A DNA stretch of 64,000 nucleotides, from positions 2,046,001 through 2,110,000 of the forward strand of contig NZ_CP019067.1 of assembly GCF_001989615.1 (NCBI RefSeq), in the 5' to 3' direction. Source of the stretch: Halorientalis sp. IM1011 (lineage in GTDB: Archaea; Halobacteriota; Halobacteria; Halobacteriales; Haloarculaceae). This document shows, piece after piece, positions 51,507 to 59,561 of this stretch (position 1 is its first letter; the number at the start of each line of letters is the position of its first letter). The notes beneath the pieces were generated by a model. The model was not told where the DNA came from, did no database searches, and saw only the letters and a list, made by a program, of their open reading frames with translations. A program made the position numbers and the translations under genes.

Positions 51507-51724
51507 CGAACTGTACCGTGAGCGCGTCGGACGCGCTCACGGGCCGAGCCCCGACCATTGGGAGGGGCGCAGGCTTTTGGTCCAGCTTTTGCGAGTGAGC
51601 GGTGCGAGATACGAACGGAGTGAGTATCTCGATGGCGAGCGGCGAAGCCGTGAGCCGCGCGAGCGAACGTGGCAAAAGGTGGTCGGGCTTCGGCCGGCAC
51701 GAGATCGCGCGGCGGGAGGAGTAA
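51468..51724 (+). repeat. Direct repeat of the gnd-type 3' end enclosing a hairpin-rich segment
   Basis: The last 39 bases of the dehydrogenase gene (51468-51506) recur at 51686-51724 with only a few mismatches, encoding the same C-terminal peptide (GFGRHEIARREE) and a stop. The 179 bases between hold GTGAGCGCGTC-G-GACGCGCTCAC (51518-51540), CGAGATAC/GTATCTCG (51605-51631) and CGGC-GAA-GCCG. The layout looks like a small insertion whose arrival duplicated or replaced the gene end. The rest of the gap to 51810 holds a TAGATAA element near 51782 that may be the ferredoxin TATA. Confidence 0.7.
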
Positions 51725-51810
51725 TCGACCGACGCGGGTGGATCGAGCCCGGGACTTCGGCCGACTCGGAGTCCGTCACTTAGATAAACCCGTATTCCGT
51801 AGCCCGCGGT

Positions 51811-52389
51811 ATGGTAGATGCAGGAATCCTGACCGGGGCGTTTCTGACGCTCGTGGCGGTCGCCCTTCACTACTCGAAGGGGACTGGCTGGGAGGCCAAC
51901 GAGGATATCTCCCAGGAGGTCCTGGAAAAACGGGCCGAGACAGTCCCCGAGACGGAGTTCCCGGAGCCGATGAACCGCTCGATCGGTGGCGGCGGCGTCG
52001 CCGCGGGTGCGGTCGCCGGCGGATCCGAGGGTGAACTCGCCGAAGGTGGCGAGGAAGAAGACGAGGGCTTCGACCCCGACGCGATCGCCGACGACGAGGT
52101 CGAGACCTACGAGATCGAGTTCGCCAAGGAGGGCGAGACCATCGAGATCGCGAACAACGAGAACATCCTCGACGTGGGCGAGGACCAGGGCTGGGACCTG
52201 CCCTACGCCTGTCGCGAGGGCTCGTGTCTCTCCTGTGCCGGCCACATCGAAGAAGGTCCGGCCGAGGAGTACATCCAGCACAGCAACAACGATACGCTCA
52301 ACGAAGAGGAGATGGACAACGGCTACTGTCTGACCTGTACGGCCTACCCGACGGATTCGTTCACGCTCGAAACTGGCGAGCAGCCCTGA
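51811..52389 (+). CDS. Plant-type [2Fe-2S] ferredoxin with hydrophobic N-terminal extension
   Basis: 192 residues. An N-terminal hydrophobic stretch (about 3-20) is followed by an Ala/Gly- and Glu-rich linker, then the halophilic ferredoxin domain (about 95-192) with the cluster-binding cysteines in CREGSCLSCAGH and the fourth in GYCLTC. The domain carries the acidic insertion usual in haloarchaeal ferredoxins. A membrane-associated electron donor is likely. The frame and motifs are intact. Confidence 0.9.
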   Translation: MVDAGILTGAFLTLVAVALHYSKGTGWEANEDISQEVLEKRAETVPETEFPEPMNRSIGGGGVAAGAVAGGSEGELAEGGEEEDEGFDPDAIADDEVETYEIEFAKEGETIEIANNENILDVGEDQGWDLPYACREGSCLSCAGHIEEGPAEEYIQHSNNDTLNEEEMDNGYCLTCTAYPTDSFTLETGEQP

Positions 52390-52440
52390 TCTCCTGCGGT
52401 TCATAACCGTTATACCGGCGCCTCCTGTAGCAGTGTTCGA

Positions 52441-52513
52441 GGGCGGCTAGTTCAGCGGACAGAACGCCTGGTTCCGGACCAGATGGTCGGGGGTTCAAAT
52501 CCCTCGCCGCCCG
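52441..52513 (+). tRNA. tRNA-Arg, anticodon CCG
   Basis: 73 bases with acceptor stem GGGCGGC/GCCGCCC, anticodon stem CCTGG/CCAGA-region closing the loop TTCCGGA (anticodon CCG), T arm with GGTTCAAATCC and discriminator G. It reads CGG. GTTATA at 52409-52414 is a promoter TATA candidate. No intron is seen. Its last 22 bases recur twice downstream. Confidence 0.93.
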
Positions 52514-52741
52514 CTATTCTGCGAGGAACGGACGTGACGAGCGAATAGCGCTGCGGCGTGGATTTGAAGTAGACCACGAGGGAGCGAAGCGATCGAAGTG
52601 GGCGTGGTTCAAATCCCTCGCCGCCCGTTGCTGTCGCGAACAATTCGTGAGCGACAGCAATCGGTACGGGGGATTTGAATGAGGCCGAGGTTCTGCGCGG
52701 AGCGCAGGTTCTCGGACGTGGTTCAAATCCCTCGCCGCCCG
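52492..52741 (+). repeat. Three copies of the tRNA-Arg 3' end at exact 114-bp spacing
   Basis: GGTTCAAATCCCTCGCCGCC plus CG (22 bases) occurs in the tRNA (52492-52513), at 52606-52627 and at 52720-52741. Copy ends are separated by exactly 114 bases each time. The sequence between copies is largely diverged, but each unit opens with an inverted repeat (perfect in unit two: TTGCTGTCGC at 52628 and GCGACAGCAA at 52651) and contains a GATTTGAA-like block. The 114-base period suggests two successive duplications or integrations at the tRNA 3' end. No integrase gene is nearby, and 52742-52860 shows no gene. Confidence 0.8.
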
Positions 52742-52860
52742 TATTCTGTCGTTCGCAAACCGCGAGCTACGAATTCGGCACGTGAATTTGAAGTCGACCA
52801 CGACCTGCGAGAGCAAGGGGCGTCTCGAATCGCTCGGGAAGCTCGCTCGCGGAGGGCTCT

Positions 52861-53781
52861 CTACTCGTGCCGTCCGAAGAGGCGGAACTTCTCTCGGTAG
52901 CGAACGCTGTCCGGGAGCGCCCAGAGCGGGACTGCCCGGATCGATCGCGTGAACACGTCGAACAGGCGCTTCCGGGTCGGGGTCATGGTGAGGCCGAACT
53001 GTTCGAACTCTTCGCGGGCGCCCGCGGGCATCGAGCCGGCACCGAGCACTCTCGCGACCGGGGCCAGCGGTCCGAGCTGGTCGAAGAGTGTCTCGACGAC
53101 GTCCTCGCCCGCCTCGCCGATGGCGAGGTCGGTTTCGATGGCGCGCTCGTAGTAGTCGTAGAAGTCCGCGAGCGTCTCGGGGTAGGCCTCGGCGGGGACG
53201 CCCATCAACCGGCCGAAGATCTGACTCTGTTCGTAGTAGCGTTCCCGTTCCGCGTCGGTCAGGTCGTCGACGTAGGTCTCGTAGCCGACGAGCGACTGGT
53301 CGATGAGGGTCGCGTGGACCCACAGCATCAGGTCCGGCCGCTCGGCGTAGTAGCCGTCGCCGGCCTCGAACCGGCCGGCGTCGCCGGGCAGTTCGCCCAC
53401 GACGGACTCGTGCATCCGGCGGACGATCATCGCGGCCTCGACGGCGGTCTCGACGTCGCCGAACACGATGGTGTCGACGATGTCGAAGGTCCGCTCGAAC
53501 CGGCCCATCAGGTCTTCGTCGAAGTCGCTGTGCTCGATGCCCGCGGCCGAGACCATCGGATGGCCGACCTGCAGGAGGACGGAGGACACACCGACCAGAA
53601 AGAGCGCGTTCTCCCGGTTGACACGCCACATCACCGAGCAGGGGCCGAAAAATCCCGTCGCCGGATCGTCGACGTCGGCGACGAGATCAGCGATGTCATC
53701 GGGCATCTCGTCGGCGTCGACCTCGATGCCGAAGTCGGCGAGCGGGTCGCTCGTGGGGCCGCGCGGGTGCGGGATTGCCAT
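52861..53781 (-). CDS. Oxygenase MpaB / DUF2236 family protein
   Basis: 306 residues. The family helical core includes FFGPCSVMWRVNRENALFLV, LLQVGHPMVSAAGIEHSDF, RTFDIVDTIVFGD and LMLWVHATLIDQSLVGYETYV. The conserved histidines (QVGHP and WVHATL) are those proposed to bind heme in the MpaB/latex-clearing group. Actual chemistry of archaeal members is unknown. The ATG at 53781 is chosen because it begins MAIPHPRG immediately ahead of the domain. Confidence 0.82.
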   Translation of the reverse strand: MAIPHPRGPTSDPLADFGIEVDADEMPDDIADLVADVDDPATGFFGPCSVMWRVNRENALFLVGVSSVLLQVGHPMVSAAGIEHSDFDEDLMGRFERTFDIVDTIVFGDVETAVEAAMIVRRMHESVVGELPGDAGRFEAGDGYYAERPDLMLWVHATLIDQSLVGYETYVDDLTDAERERYYEQSQIFGRLMGVPAEAYPETLADFYDYYERAIETDLAIGEAGEDVVETLFDQLGPLAPVARVLGAGSMPAGAREEFEQFGLTMTPTRKRLFDVFTRSIRAVPLWALPDSVRYREKFRLFGRHE

Positions 53782-54047
53782 GTGGTACCGTACATCGAAT
53801 CGGCGCCGGCACACTTAACCTTGGTGTCACGCGGCACGGGGCGGAATTATCCGCCATGCCGTCGGTGTGATCGGTTCGCGGGCGCGCGGTGTCGTCCATT
53901 GCCTGTCCGATCCCCCCATCCAAACATTCATAATTACGTAAAACACTCGTACCAAGCAAACCGGGGGAACGACGATGCAAGGAAACATCTACAGCGAGAG
54001 CCGGACGAACGGGGGCGTCACGTGTGGGAAGCGACGGGGTGAGGTGG

Positions 54048-54383
54048 ATGGTTAACAATATCATCGCCCGCGTACTGCTAGACGTGGCCATCGTGGCGCT
54101 GATTCTGGCGTCACTCGTGGAGGTGATCGTCGACGTGCGGGGGATGGACACGCCGGAGTTCCTCCCGTCGGTACTGGCGGGGCTGTCGCCGTCGGAGCCG
54201 GCGACCGCGCTCGGCGTCGGCGGGATCGCCCTGCTCGTTCTCGGAATCGTCGTCGAGATGGCGCTCGTCGGGCCGCTTCCCGGCGGGCGGTTCCTGGTCG
54301 GGACGATCGCGATTCTCGGATTCTTGCTCACCGGCGGGTTCCTCATCGGTGGGGAGGACGACGGCAGCGGTTACAGCGGCTGA
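54048..54383 (+). CDS. Small membrane protein, three helices
   Basis: 111 residues: helices at about 6-30, 58-80 and 85-105, with a Gly/Ser acidic tail. A good Shine-Dalgarno-like GAGGTG lies just before the ATG at 54048, unusual among the leaderless genes here and the reason for this start. Unknown function. The 266-base gap before it has no other gene, but AT-rich patches near 53925-53945 may contain its promoter. Confidence 0.65.
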   Translation: MVNNIIARVLLDVAIVALILASLVEVIVDVRGMDTPEFLPSVLAGLSPSEPATALGVGGIALLVLGIVVEMALVGPLPGGRFLVGTIAILGFLLTGGFLIGGEDDGSGYSG

Positions 54384-54434
54384 GCCGTTGACCCGGAGCG
54401 GCACGGTTTTGCCGGTCGAGACGCCAGTCCGCGT

Positions 54435-54731
54435 ATGGATTCTATCGACGACGTCGAGGCGTTCCGGACGGCGCTGACGGAGCTGCTCGCGGCCGCCGAG
54501 GAGGGGGACGTCTCCTCGGACGCCGTGGTCGGGCTGTTGACCGCACAGCTGGCGGGGATGCGCGGTGACGTGCGGCTCCCGCTGTCGATGCCACCCGAGC
54601 GGGCCCGGGAGTTCACCGACGAGGCGAGCGAGCACGTCGGCGAACGGATGGAGGTCGACCTGCTGGTCTCCGAGGACGTGATCCGGGATCTGGAACTGCA
54701 GTTGCAGGTCTTCGAGCGCCGCGGCGACTAA
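54435..54731 (+). CDS. Small acidic protein of unknown function
   Basis: 98 residues, predicted all-helical, with no signal peptide or membrane helix: MDSIDDVEAFRTALTELLAAA, then QLAGMRGDVRLPLSMPPER and a long C-terminal helix. The stop overlaps the convergent rhodanese gene by 4 bases. Coding bias is like its neighbours. I recognise no domain. Confidence 0.6.
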   Translation: MDSIDDVEAFRTALTELLAAAEEGDVSSDAVVGLLTAQLAGMRGDVRLPLSMPPERAREFTDEASEHVGERMEVDLLVSEDVIRDLELQLQVFERRGD

Positions 54732-55051
54732 TCCTCGGTTTCGAGGTCGAACTCCCAGGCGTCGTACCCGCCCGCGAGGCTGGCGACGGTGGCGTCGTCG
54801 TCGATGCCTTCGTAGGATTCGAGCAACCGACCGGCCTGGACGGAGCTGATCCCCTCCTGACAGACCAGGACGACCTCCTCGCCCCAGTCGATCTCGTCGA
54901 TCCGGCCCGCCAACTGCCCGTAGGGGACGTTCGTCGCACCGGGGATGTGACCGGCGGTGTACTGTCGGGGCGAACGGGTGTCGACGACCTGTACGTCCGC
55001 GCCGTCTTCGAGTTTCGTCTGTAGCTCAGACGGGGCAAGCTCCTCGACCAT
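54728..55051 (-). CDS. Rhodanese-domain sulfurtransferase
   Basis: 107 residues, single rhodanese domain. VQVVDTRSPRQYTAGHIPGA carries the family DxR-x5-GHIPGA motif and VVLVCQEGISSVQAGRLL contains the active-site loop with catalytic Cys in CQEGIS. Single-domain forms move sulfur between donors and thiols in the cytoplasm. The ATG at 55051 is chosen because MVEELAPSELQ is a standard start; a 39-residue extension was rejected. Confidence 0.87.
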   Translation of the reverse strand: MVEELAPSELQTKLEDGADVQVVDTRSPRQYTAGHIPGATNVPYGQLAGRIDEIDWGEEVVLVCQEGISSVQAGRLLESYEGIDDDATVASLAGGYDAWEFDLETED

Positions 55052-55146
55052 CGGTCCCCCGTAGCCACGGCGCAGGCTAAAGCCCATCGTCCCGATTCGG
55101 TAGGATCTGTGCCCACCAACAGACCTATGTAGTGGTGTGTCATACC

Positions 55147-55335
55147 ATGTCACGTATGGCGTCAGCACCGAGCGACGACGAGATCTTCGATCAGTTCCTC
55201 ACGGAGCGTGGGCACGAGACGGAGCAGGTCGGCTGGGACCAGAGTTATAACAAAAAGCAGTGCCCGGAGTGCGGTGGCCTCCACGACACCGCGGCGACAG
55301 AGTGCTCGGTGTGTGGCTGGGGACCGGGTAACTGA
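55147..55335 (+). CDS. HVO_0416-type small zinc-finger protein
   Basis: 62 residues with two zinc knuckles, CPECG and CSVCG, spaced as in haloarchaeal small zinc-finger proteins. Between the N-terminal helix (DDEIFDQFLTERGHE) and the knuckles lies WDQSYNKKQ. The ATG at 55147 or the one at 55156 (MASAPSDD) can start it; 55156 gives a shorter protein with a typical beginning. Such micro-proteins often regulate growth or biofilm traits, but no role for this one is known. Confidence 0.72.
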   Translation: MSRMASAPSDDEIFDQFLTERGHETEQVGWDQSYNKKQCPECGGLHDTAATECSVCGWGPGN

Positions 55336-55445
55336 CGGCTCTCACTGGCGGCGTGCAGTAATTCTTCTGGCGTCTGGGGATTCGAAAGAGAGTGTCCGGC
55401 AGGAGTGAGGAGCTCTGCGCGGGTGGGTGGTAAGACGGCGGTCGG

Positions 55446-55934
55446 CTACAGCTCGTCCAGCGAGTCGTGCAGGAACAGGCCCAGCGCCAGATGGTGGTAC
55501 ATCGCCTGCTCGATCTGCGACCGGGCAGCGTCCTCGTCAGCGACGGAATACTCCTTCGTTCGGACCAGTTCGTGCATCGACAACACGTCGTCACCTTCGA
55601 TGTCGTGGAGCCGGGGGTACACCGTTCCCGGACTCAACTGCGCGTCGAACAGCCGCGACAGGTCGTCGATCAGCGCCTTCCCGTGGGTGCCGTCCCGCAA
55701 CGCGATTAGCGCGATGAGGATCTCGTCCAGGTTCTGCTTGACGATCTCGTCGTCGAATTCGAACGACTCCTCTACTGCCAGCCGTTCCATGACCGAAGAC
55801 AACACCTGCTCTGGGTCGTCTTCCTGACCGGTCCCGGGGGCCTCGGGTGACGCGGCCTCCAGGTCGTCACCGGCCGAGAGTTCTTGTATCAGCGTATTCA
55901 CCAGCGGACTCGTACTCACGTTATCTCCGGACAT
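55446..55934 (-). CDS. PadR-like winged-helix transcriptional regulator
   Basis: 162 residues. The N-terminal 55 residues are acidic and disordered; then the PadR winged helix with EILIALIALRDGTHGKALIDD, LSPGTVYPRLHDIEGDD and the wing LVRTKEYSVADEDAAR. The C-terminal helix is short. A related frame starting with TTG just upstream exists, but the ATG at 55934 is favoured. A TATATA element on the minus strand near 55980-55988 could be its promoter. It is divergent from the second winged-helix gene; their intergenic region may be shared. Confidence 0.82.
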   Translation of the reverse strand: MSGDNVSTSPLVNTLIQELSAGDDLEAASPEAPGTGQEDDPEQVLSSVMERLAVEESFEFDDEIVKQNLDEILIALIALRDGTHGKALIDDLSRLFDAQLSPGTVYPRLHDIEGDDVLSMHELVRTKEYSVADEDAARSQIEQAMYHHLALGLFLHDSLDEL

Positions 55935-56114
55935 TGGCAATCACTTGGACTCGATCCACACCCATTCCTCTCTACCACGGATATATAATGCCTCTCCCCC
56001 GGTTTCCGAGAATGAAAATGGGTATATAAAGGTATTTTCACGTGCTGAAAGAACCCCCTTCGGGACCGGGTGGATCACCTGCCGAGGGGACTTTCTCAAC
56101 TATGATACGTCCCG

Positions 56115-56127
56115 CAATATCTTTTTA
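56115..56127 (+). promoter_or_regulatory. TATA-like element for the second winged-helix gene
   Basis: CAATATCTTTTTA, about 25-35 bases before a GTG start at 56152, implying a leaderless message. Further upstream, TATATAAA at 56023-56030 is the strongest TATA in the gap, but what it drives is unclear. Confidence 0.45.
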
Positions 56128-56151
56128 CACAGGTGGACTCTACACGGTATA

Positions 56152-56505
56152 GTGGCAGAGGAACGTAGTATCGAGGAGGTCCTCGACACGATCGGGGACG
56201 AAAACGCACGCGAGATACTCGCGGCGATCAGTATCGAGCCGCGCTCGGCCAAGGAACTGGCCGAGGAGTGTGATCTGTCCTTACCCACCGTCTACCGGCG
56301 CATCGAGATCCTCGAGGAACACGATCTCGTCAAAGATCGGACGCTGGTGGCCGACGACGGCAACCACTACAAGATCTACGAGTCGAACTTCGACAGTACC
56401 GTCATCTCGCTGGAGGAGGAAGGGGAGTACCGGGTGCGGATCTACCGTGAGGAGAACCTCCCCGACCGGTTCAGCCAGCTCTGGGACGAACTGAACCCCG
56501 AGTGA
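56152..56505 (+). CDS. Second winged helix-turn-helix regulator, paralogue of the motility-island one
   Basis: 117 residues from a GTG start. The sequence VLDTIGDENAREILAAI, ELAEECDLSLPTVYRRIEIL and EHDLVKD matches the plan of the regulator at 5549 (ILRTLGNKYSAEILEAT; IPIATCYRRIDEL; EHDLLEL). The C-terminal 40 residues (EEEGEYRVRIYREENLPDRF) differ. The GTG is chosen by position after the TATA-like element, and no ATG is suitably placed. It is followed after 83 bases by a DUF7521-like membrane protein. Confidence 0.82.
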   Translation: MAEERSIEEVLDTIGDENAREILAAISIEPRSAKELAEECDLSLPTVYRRIEILEEHDLVKDRTLVADDGNHYKIYESNFDSTVISLEEEGEYRVRIYREENLPDRFSQLWDELNPE

Positions 56506-56588
56506 GTGCGGTCGACTGCGAGTGAGTCGGACCCACACTGCCCCGGCGTCCGACGTACCTTTATGTTCGACGGGTGAGCAGTGGCGAT

Positions 56589-56891
56589 ATGGTCGAGACG
56601 GTGGCGATCGCCCGCGGGATCCTCATTCTCCTGCGACTCGTCACGTTCGGGTTGACGCTGGGGATCACGCTGATCAGCTTTCAGGCCTACCGGAAGAAAC
56701 AGTCGGAGAAACTCCAGTCGGCGTTCATCGGTTTCGCGTTCATCAGTATGGGTGTCGCGATCACCAACGTCATCACGCAACTGGGTGCCGGTGGGGACCC
56801 CTCGTCGCTGACCAACATCTTCCTCCAGATGACCGAGACGATCCCCTTCATCATCGGGTTCGCCATGCTCTACCTCTCGCTGTACCGGTAA
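56589..56891 (+). CDS. Second small three-helix membrane protein (DUF7521-like)
   Basis: 100 residues with three predicted membrane helices (about 5-30, 41-63 and 79-98). Topology and size match the protein at 6027, and it again follows a winged-helix regulator. The first loop is basic (QAYRKKQSEKLQS), suggesting that the loop faces the cytoplasm, where it could contact a DNA-binding partner. Function not known. Confidence 0.7.
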   Translation: MVETVAIARGILILLRLVTFGLTLGITLISFQAYRKKQSEKLQSAFIGFAFISMGVAITNVITQLGAGGDPSSLTNIFLQMTETIPFIIGFAMLYLSLYR

Positions 56892-56975
56892 CTGCCGACG
56901 AGGGAAAAATTCGCCCGCGTTCGGATCGGATCGAAGCCACGTTGCTTATGAGTGAGTAGCTCCATTAGTGGTCTA

Positions 56976-58817
56976 ATGACCGACACGACGCCCGAAGTGG
57001 TCCGCCTGTTCGGGGGGCCGGGGAGCGGGAAGACCACGGCATTGCTCGACCGGGTCGAACAGTTACAAGAGGAGGGGGCAGACGTTCGCGACATTCTCGT
57101 CGTCTCCTATACGCGTGCGGCGGCCGCCGAGATCCGCGAACGCCTCGCGGAGCGGCTGGACATGACGCCGCGTGCCCTCCGTGGGAACGTCTCGACGATG
57201 CACGCGAAGGCCTACGAACTCCTCAACCTCTCGCGGGGTGACGTGGTGGGCGAGTCCGACAAGGAGGACTTCTGCGAGGAGTACGGCATCGAGTACGAGG
57301 ACGAGAACAAGGGCGCACGCCGCCGGAGCGCTCGCTCGACCACCATCGGCAACAAAGTCATCGCGACCAGCCAGTGGCTCCAGCGCACCCGCCGGGACGT
57401 GGCCGACTGGTACGACGTCCCCTTCAAGTGGAACGTCGAGAAAGTACGGCTCCCGCCGGAGGAAGACCCCAACTCACAGACGGGGAACAAGTACACGCCG
57501 ACCTGGCCCTCCGACGACGACCGGATCGACGTCCCCGAGGCCATCCGCGCCTGGCGCGGCTACAAGGGCGAGAACGGCCTCGTCGGCTTCGCGGACATGC
57601 TCGAACGCGTCAAGCAGCGCTCGCTGCTCCCGAACGTGGAGTATCTGGTGATCGACGAGTTTCAGGACATCACCACCCTCCAGTACGACGTCTACGAGGA
57701 GTGGAAACCGCACATGAAGCGGGTCCTGATCGCGGGCGACGACGACCAGGTCGTCTACGCCTGGCAGGGTGCCGACCCCGACCTCCTGCTCGACGAGGAC
57801 GTGACCGAAGACGAGGTCCTCCCGAACTCCTACCGGCTTCCCTCGAAGATTCTCAACGTCGTCAACAAGGAGATCAGCCACATCGACAAGCGCCAGGAGA
57901 AAGACCTCGAACCGCGCAAGGAGGGCGGGCGCGTCGAGGCCCCGCCGAGGCCCTCGATGCTCGATCTCGTCCGGAACGTCCGCGCCACGCTCGAAGAGGA
58001 CGAGGACAGCACGTCGATGATCCTCTTCCGGGCGCGCTACCAGATGTTCCAGTTCATCGACGAGTTCATCGGCGAAGGGATCCCCTTCCAGTGTCTGACC
58101 GACCAGAGGATGTGGACCGACCGGCTGACCCAGTACGTCCGTGCAGTCGAGGCGCTGGATCAGGACGACCCGGTCACGGCCCTGCAGGCCCGACGGCTGG
58201 CGGACATGCTCGCCGACTCCGCGTTCGGGACCGGCGAGCGTGACGACCTCTTCGACGCCATCGACGAGGAACAGGAGGCTGCCGACACCGACGACCTCGC
58301 GGAGATCACGGTCGAGGCCGACTTCGTCCGCGAGTTCGTCCCGTTCATGCCCGATCCCCGGGCCGCGGCCGACATGCTCCGGAAGGTCACCAACTTCCAG
58401 GAGCGGTCGGTCGACGCCTACTTCTCGGGTGACTACCAGGGGTTGGCGACCGACGCGGTCCGGGTCGGGACGATCCACTCCGCGAAGGGTCGTGAGGCCG
58501 ACCACGTGTTCCTCGCGACCGACCTCACCGAGAAGGTGGTCGAGCAGATGGCCGCGACCGTCGAACAGGAGGGCCGCGAAGTCCCGGGCGTCGAGGAGTT
58601 CACCAAGCACACCGATCCGGTCCCGACCCTGACGGACAACGAGCGCCGCGTGTTCTACGTCGGGATGTCCCGCGCGCGCGAACGGCTGGTTCTCCTCGAA
58701 AATCTGGTCGACGGCGCGCCGACGCTGCCCATCGACGTGTTGCTGGAGAACGAACCCTCCGACAAGACCGTCGAGCAACTGCTCGACGAAGCGAAAAACG
58801 CCGTCGCGGTCCAGTAA
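56976..58817 (+). CDS. UvrD/Rep-family (SF1A) DNA helicase
   Basis: 613 residues. Motif I GGPGSGKTTAL near 15, motif Ia YTRAAAAEIRERL, motif II VIDEFQDITTLQ, motif III GDDDQVVYAWQGA, motif IV region, motif V IHSAKGREADHV and motif VI YVGMSRARERLVL. It is a 3'-5' helicase of the UvrD/PcrA group, with a smaller 2B region than bacterial UvrD. Role is probably repair or replication restart. The ATG at 56976 is preferred; the frame runs 8 codons further up. Confidence 0.92.
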   Translation: MTDTTPEVVRLFGGPGSGKTTALLDRVEQLQEEGADVRDILVVSYTRAAAAEIRERLAERLDMTPRALRGNVSTMHAKAYELLNLSRGDVVGESDKEDFCEEYGIEYEDENKGARRRSARSTTIGNKVIATSQWLQRTRRDVADWYDVPFKWNVEKVRLPPEEDPNSQTGNKYTPTWPSDDDRIDVPEAIRAWRGYKGENGLVGFADMLERVKQRSLLPNVEYLVIDEFQDITTLQYDVYEEWKPHMKRVLIAGDDDQVVYAWQGADPDLLLDEDVTEDEVLPNSYRLPSKILNVVNKEISHIDKRQEKDLEPRKEGGRVEAPPRPSMLDLVRNVRATLEEDEDSTSMILFRARYQMFQFIDEFIGEGIPFQCLTDQRMWTDRLTQYVRAVEALDQDDPVTALQARRLADMLADSAFGTGERDDLFDAIDEEQEAADTDDLAEITVEADFVREFVPFMPDPRAAADMLRKVTNFQERSVDAYFSGDYQGLATDAVRVGTIHSAKGREADHVFLATDLTEKVVEQMAATVEQEGREVPGVEEFTKHTDPVPTLTDNERRVFYVGMSRARERLVLLENLVDGAPTLPIDVLLENEPSDKTVEQLLDEAKNAVAVQ

Positions 58818-58818
58818 C

Positions 58819-59058
58819 TCACTCCTCCTCGTCGGTCTCGACGACGGAGCTCGCCACGTCCTGCGCAGCGTCGGCTGCCACGTCCGTCGGTTTCGTGACG
58901 TACTCTTCGGCGGCGACCATCAGCACGGCGATGGCGAGAAACCCGCCGCCGACGAGCCGGTTTCCGCTGACGAACATGTCCAGGCCGAACAGCGCGACCG
59001 GCGCGGCCAGGATCACCGTTCCCATCAGCCCGATCGTGTCGAGGATGCCCAGACCCAT
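58819..59058 (-). CDS. Small membrane protein, DUF7533-like
   Basis: 79 residues, with two membrane helices (about 6-25 and 33-50) followed by an acidic alpha-helical tail. Haloarchaeal family of unknown function, which I think corresponds to DUF7533. It is convergent with the helicase gene, 1 base apart. The ATG at 59058 is chosen over an upstream Arg-rich extension. Confidence 0.65.
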   Translation of the reverse strand: MGLGILDTIGLMGTVILAAPVALFGLDMFVSGNRLVGGGFLAIAVLMVAAEEYVTKPTDVAADAAQDVASSVVETDEEE

Positions 59059-59143
59059 CTCGTGCCCGCCTTGGCAGTCGCCGGACAAAAGCGGTGGGTT
59101 GTACTCGCGGCAGGTTTTTGATCGCGCCGTGAGTCGGTCCGAT

Positions 59144-59527
59144 ATGGTCTCCCGCACGACCCGCGTCACCTTCGTTGCCCTCTCGGTCGCCGCCGCCGTC
59201 CTCGTGGTGAGTCTCGCCCTGAACCTCGAAGCGATGCTCCCGTACGGGAGTGCGATCCTGTTCCTGATCGTCTTCCCCGGGCTAAGCCTGCTCGTGCCCC
59301 AGCTGTATCTCGCCCGGACGACGGACGATCCGGGGATGCGGACGTGGCACCTCCGGGCCGGCCTCGGAGTCGGCGGCCTCCTGACGCTAGCCGGTGCAAG
59401 CTTCGACCCGACGGGCCGGACGGCGTTGCAGGTGATCGGGGCCGGACTGTTGCTCGCCCTCTTCGTCTACGAGGCCGTGCAGGGCTACTACGAGTCTTCG
59501 CTGTTCGAGGACGCCAGCGCGGAATGA
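59144..59527 (+). CDS. Membrane protein with four helices, unknown function
   Basis: 127 residues. Membrane helices at about 8-28, 33-53, 69-88 and 93-112. A short conserved-looking LARTTDDPGMRTWHL lies between the second and third helices. No domain recognised. It is followed after 34 bases by riboflavin synthase, but may be separate. Confidence 0.65.
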   Translation: MVSRTTRVTFVALSVAAAVLVVSLALNLEAMLPYGSAILFLIVFPGLSLLVPQLYLARTTDDPGMRTWHLRAGLGVGGLLTLAGASFDPTGRTALQVIGAGLLLALFVYEAVQGYYESSLFEDASAE

Positions 59528-59561
59528 AAACGGGTTTCGGCCCGCCACTCGTAGGACGGGT

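Noticed and set aside
51686-51724. Separate small gene or pseudogene at the second copy of the dehydrogenase end
   Set aside because: Only about a dozen codons are similar and no start or upstream gene body exists; best treated as a repeat.
52492-52741. CRISPR array candidate because of 22-base repeats
   Set aside because: Only three copies, 92-base gaps, one copy is part of a tRNA and no cas genes are near.
56042-56152. 36-codon frame starting GTG, ending in a stop that overlaps the second winged-helix start
   Set aside because: The overlap is suggestive of coupling, but the peptide has no character and a TATA-like element lies inside it, so I do not call it.
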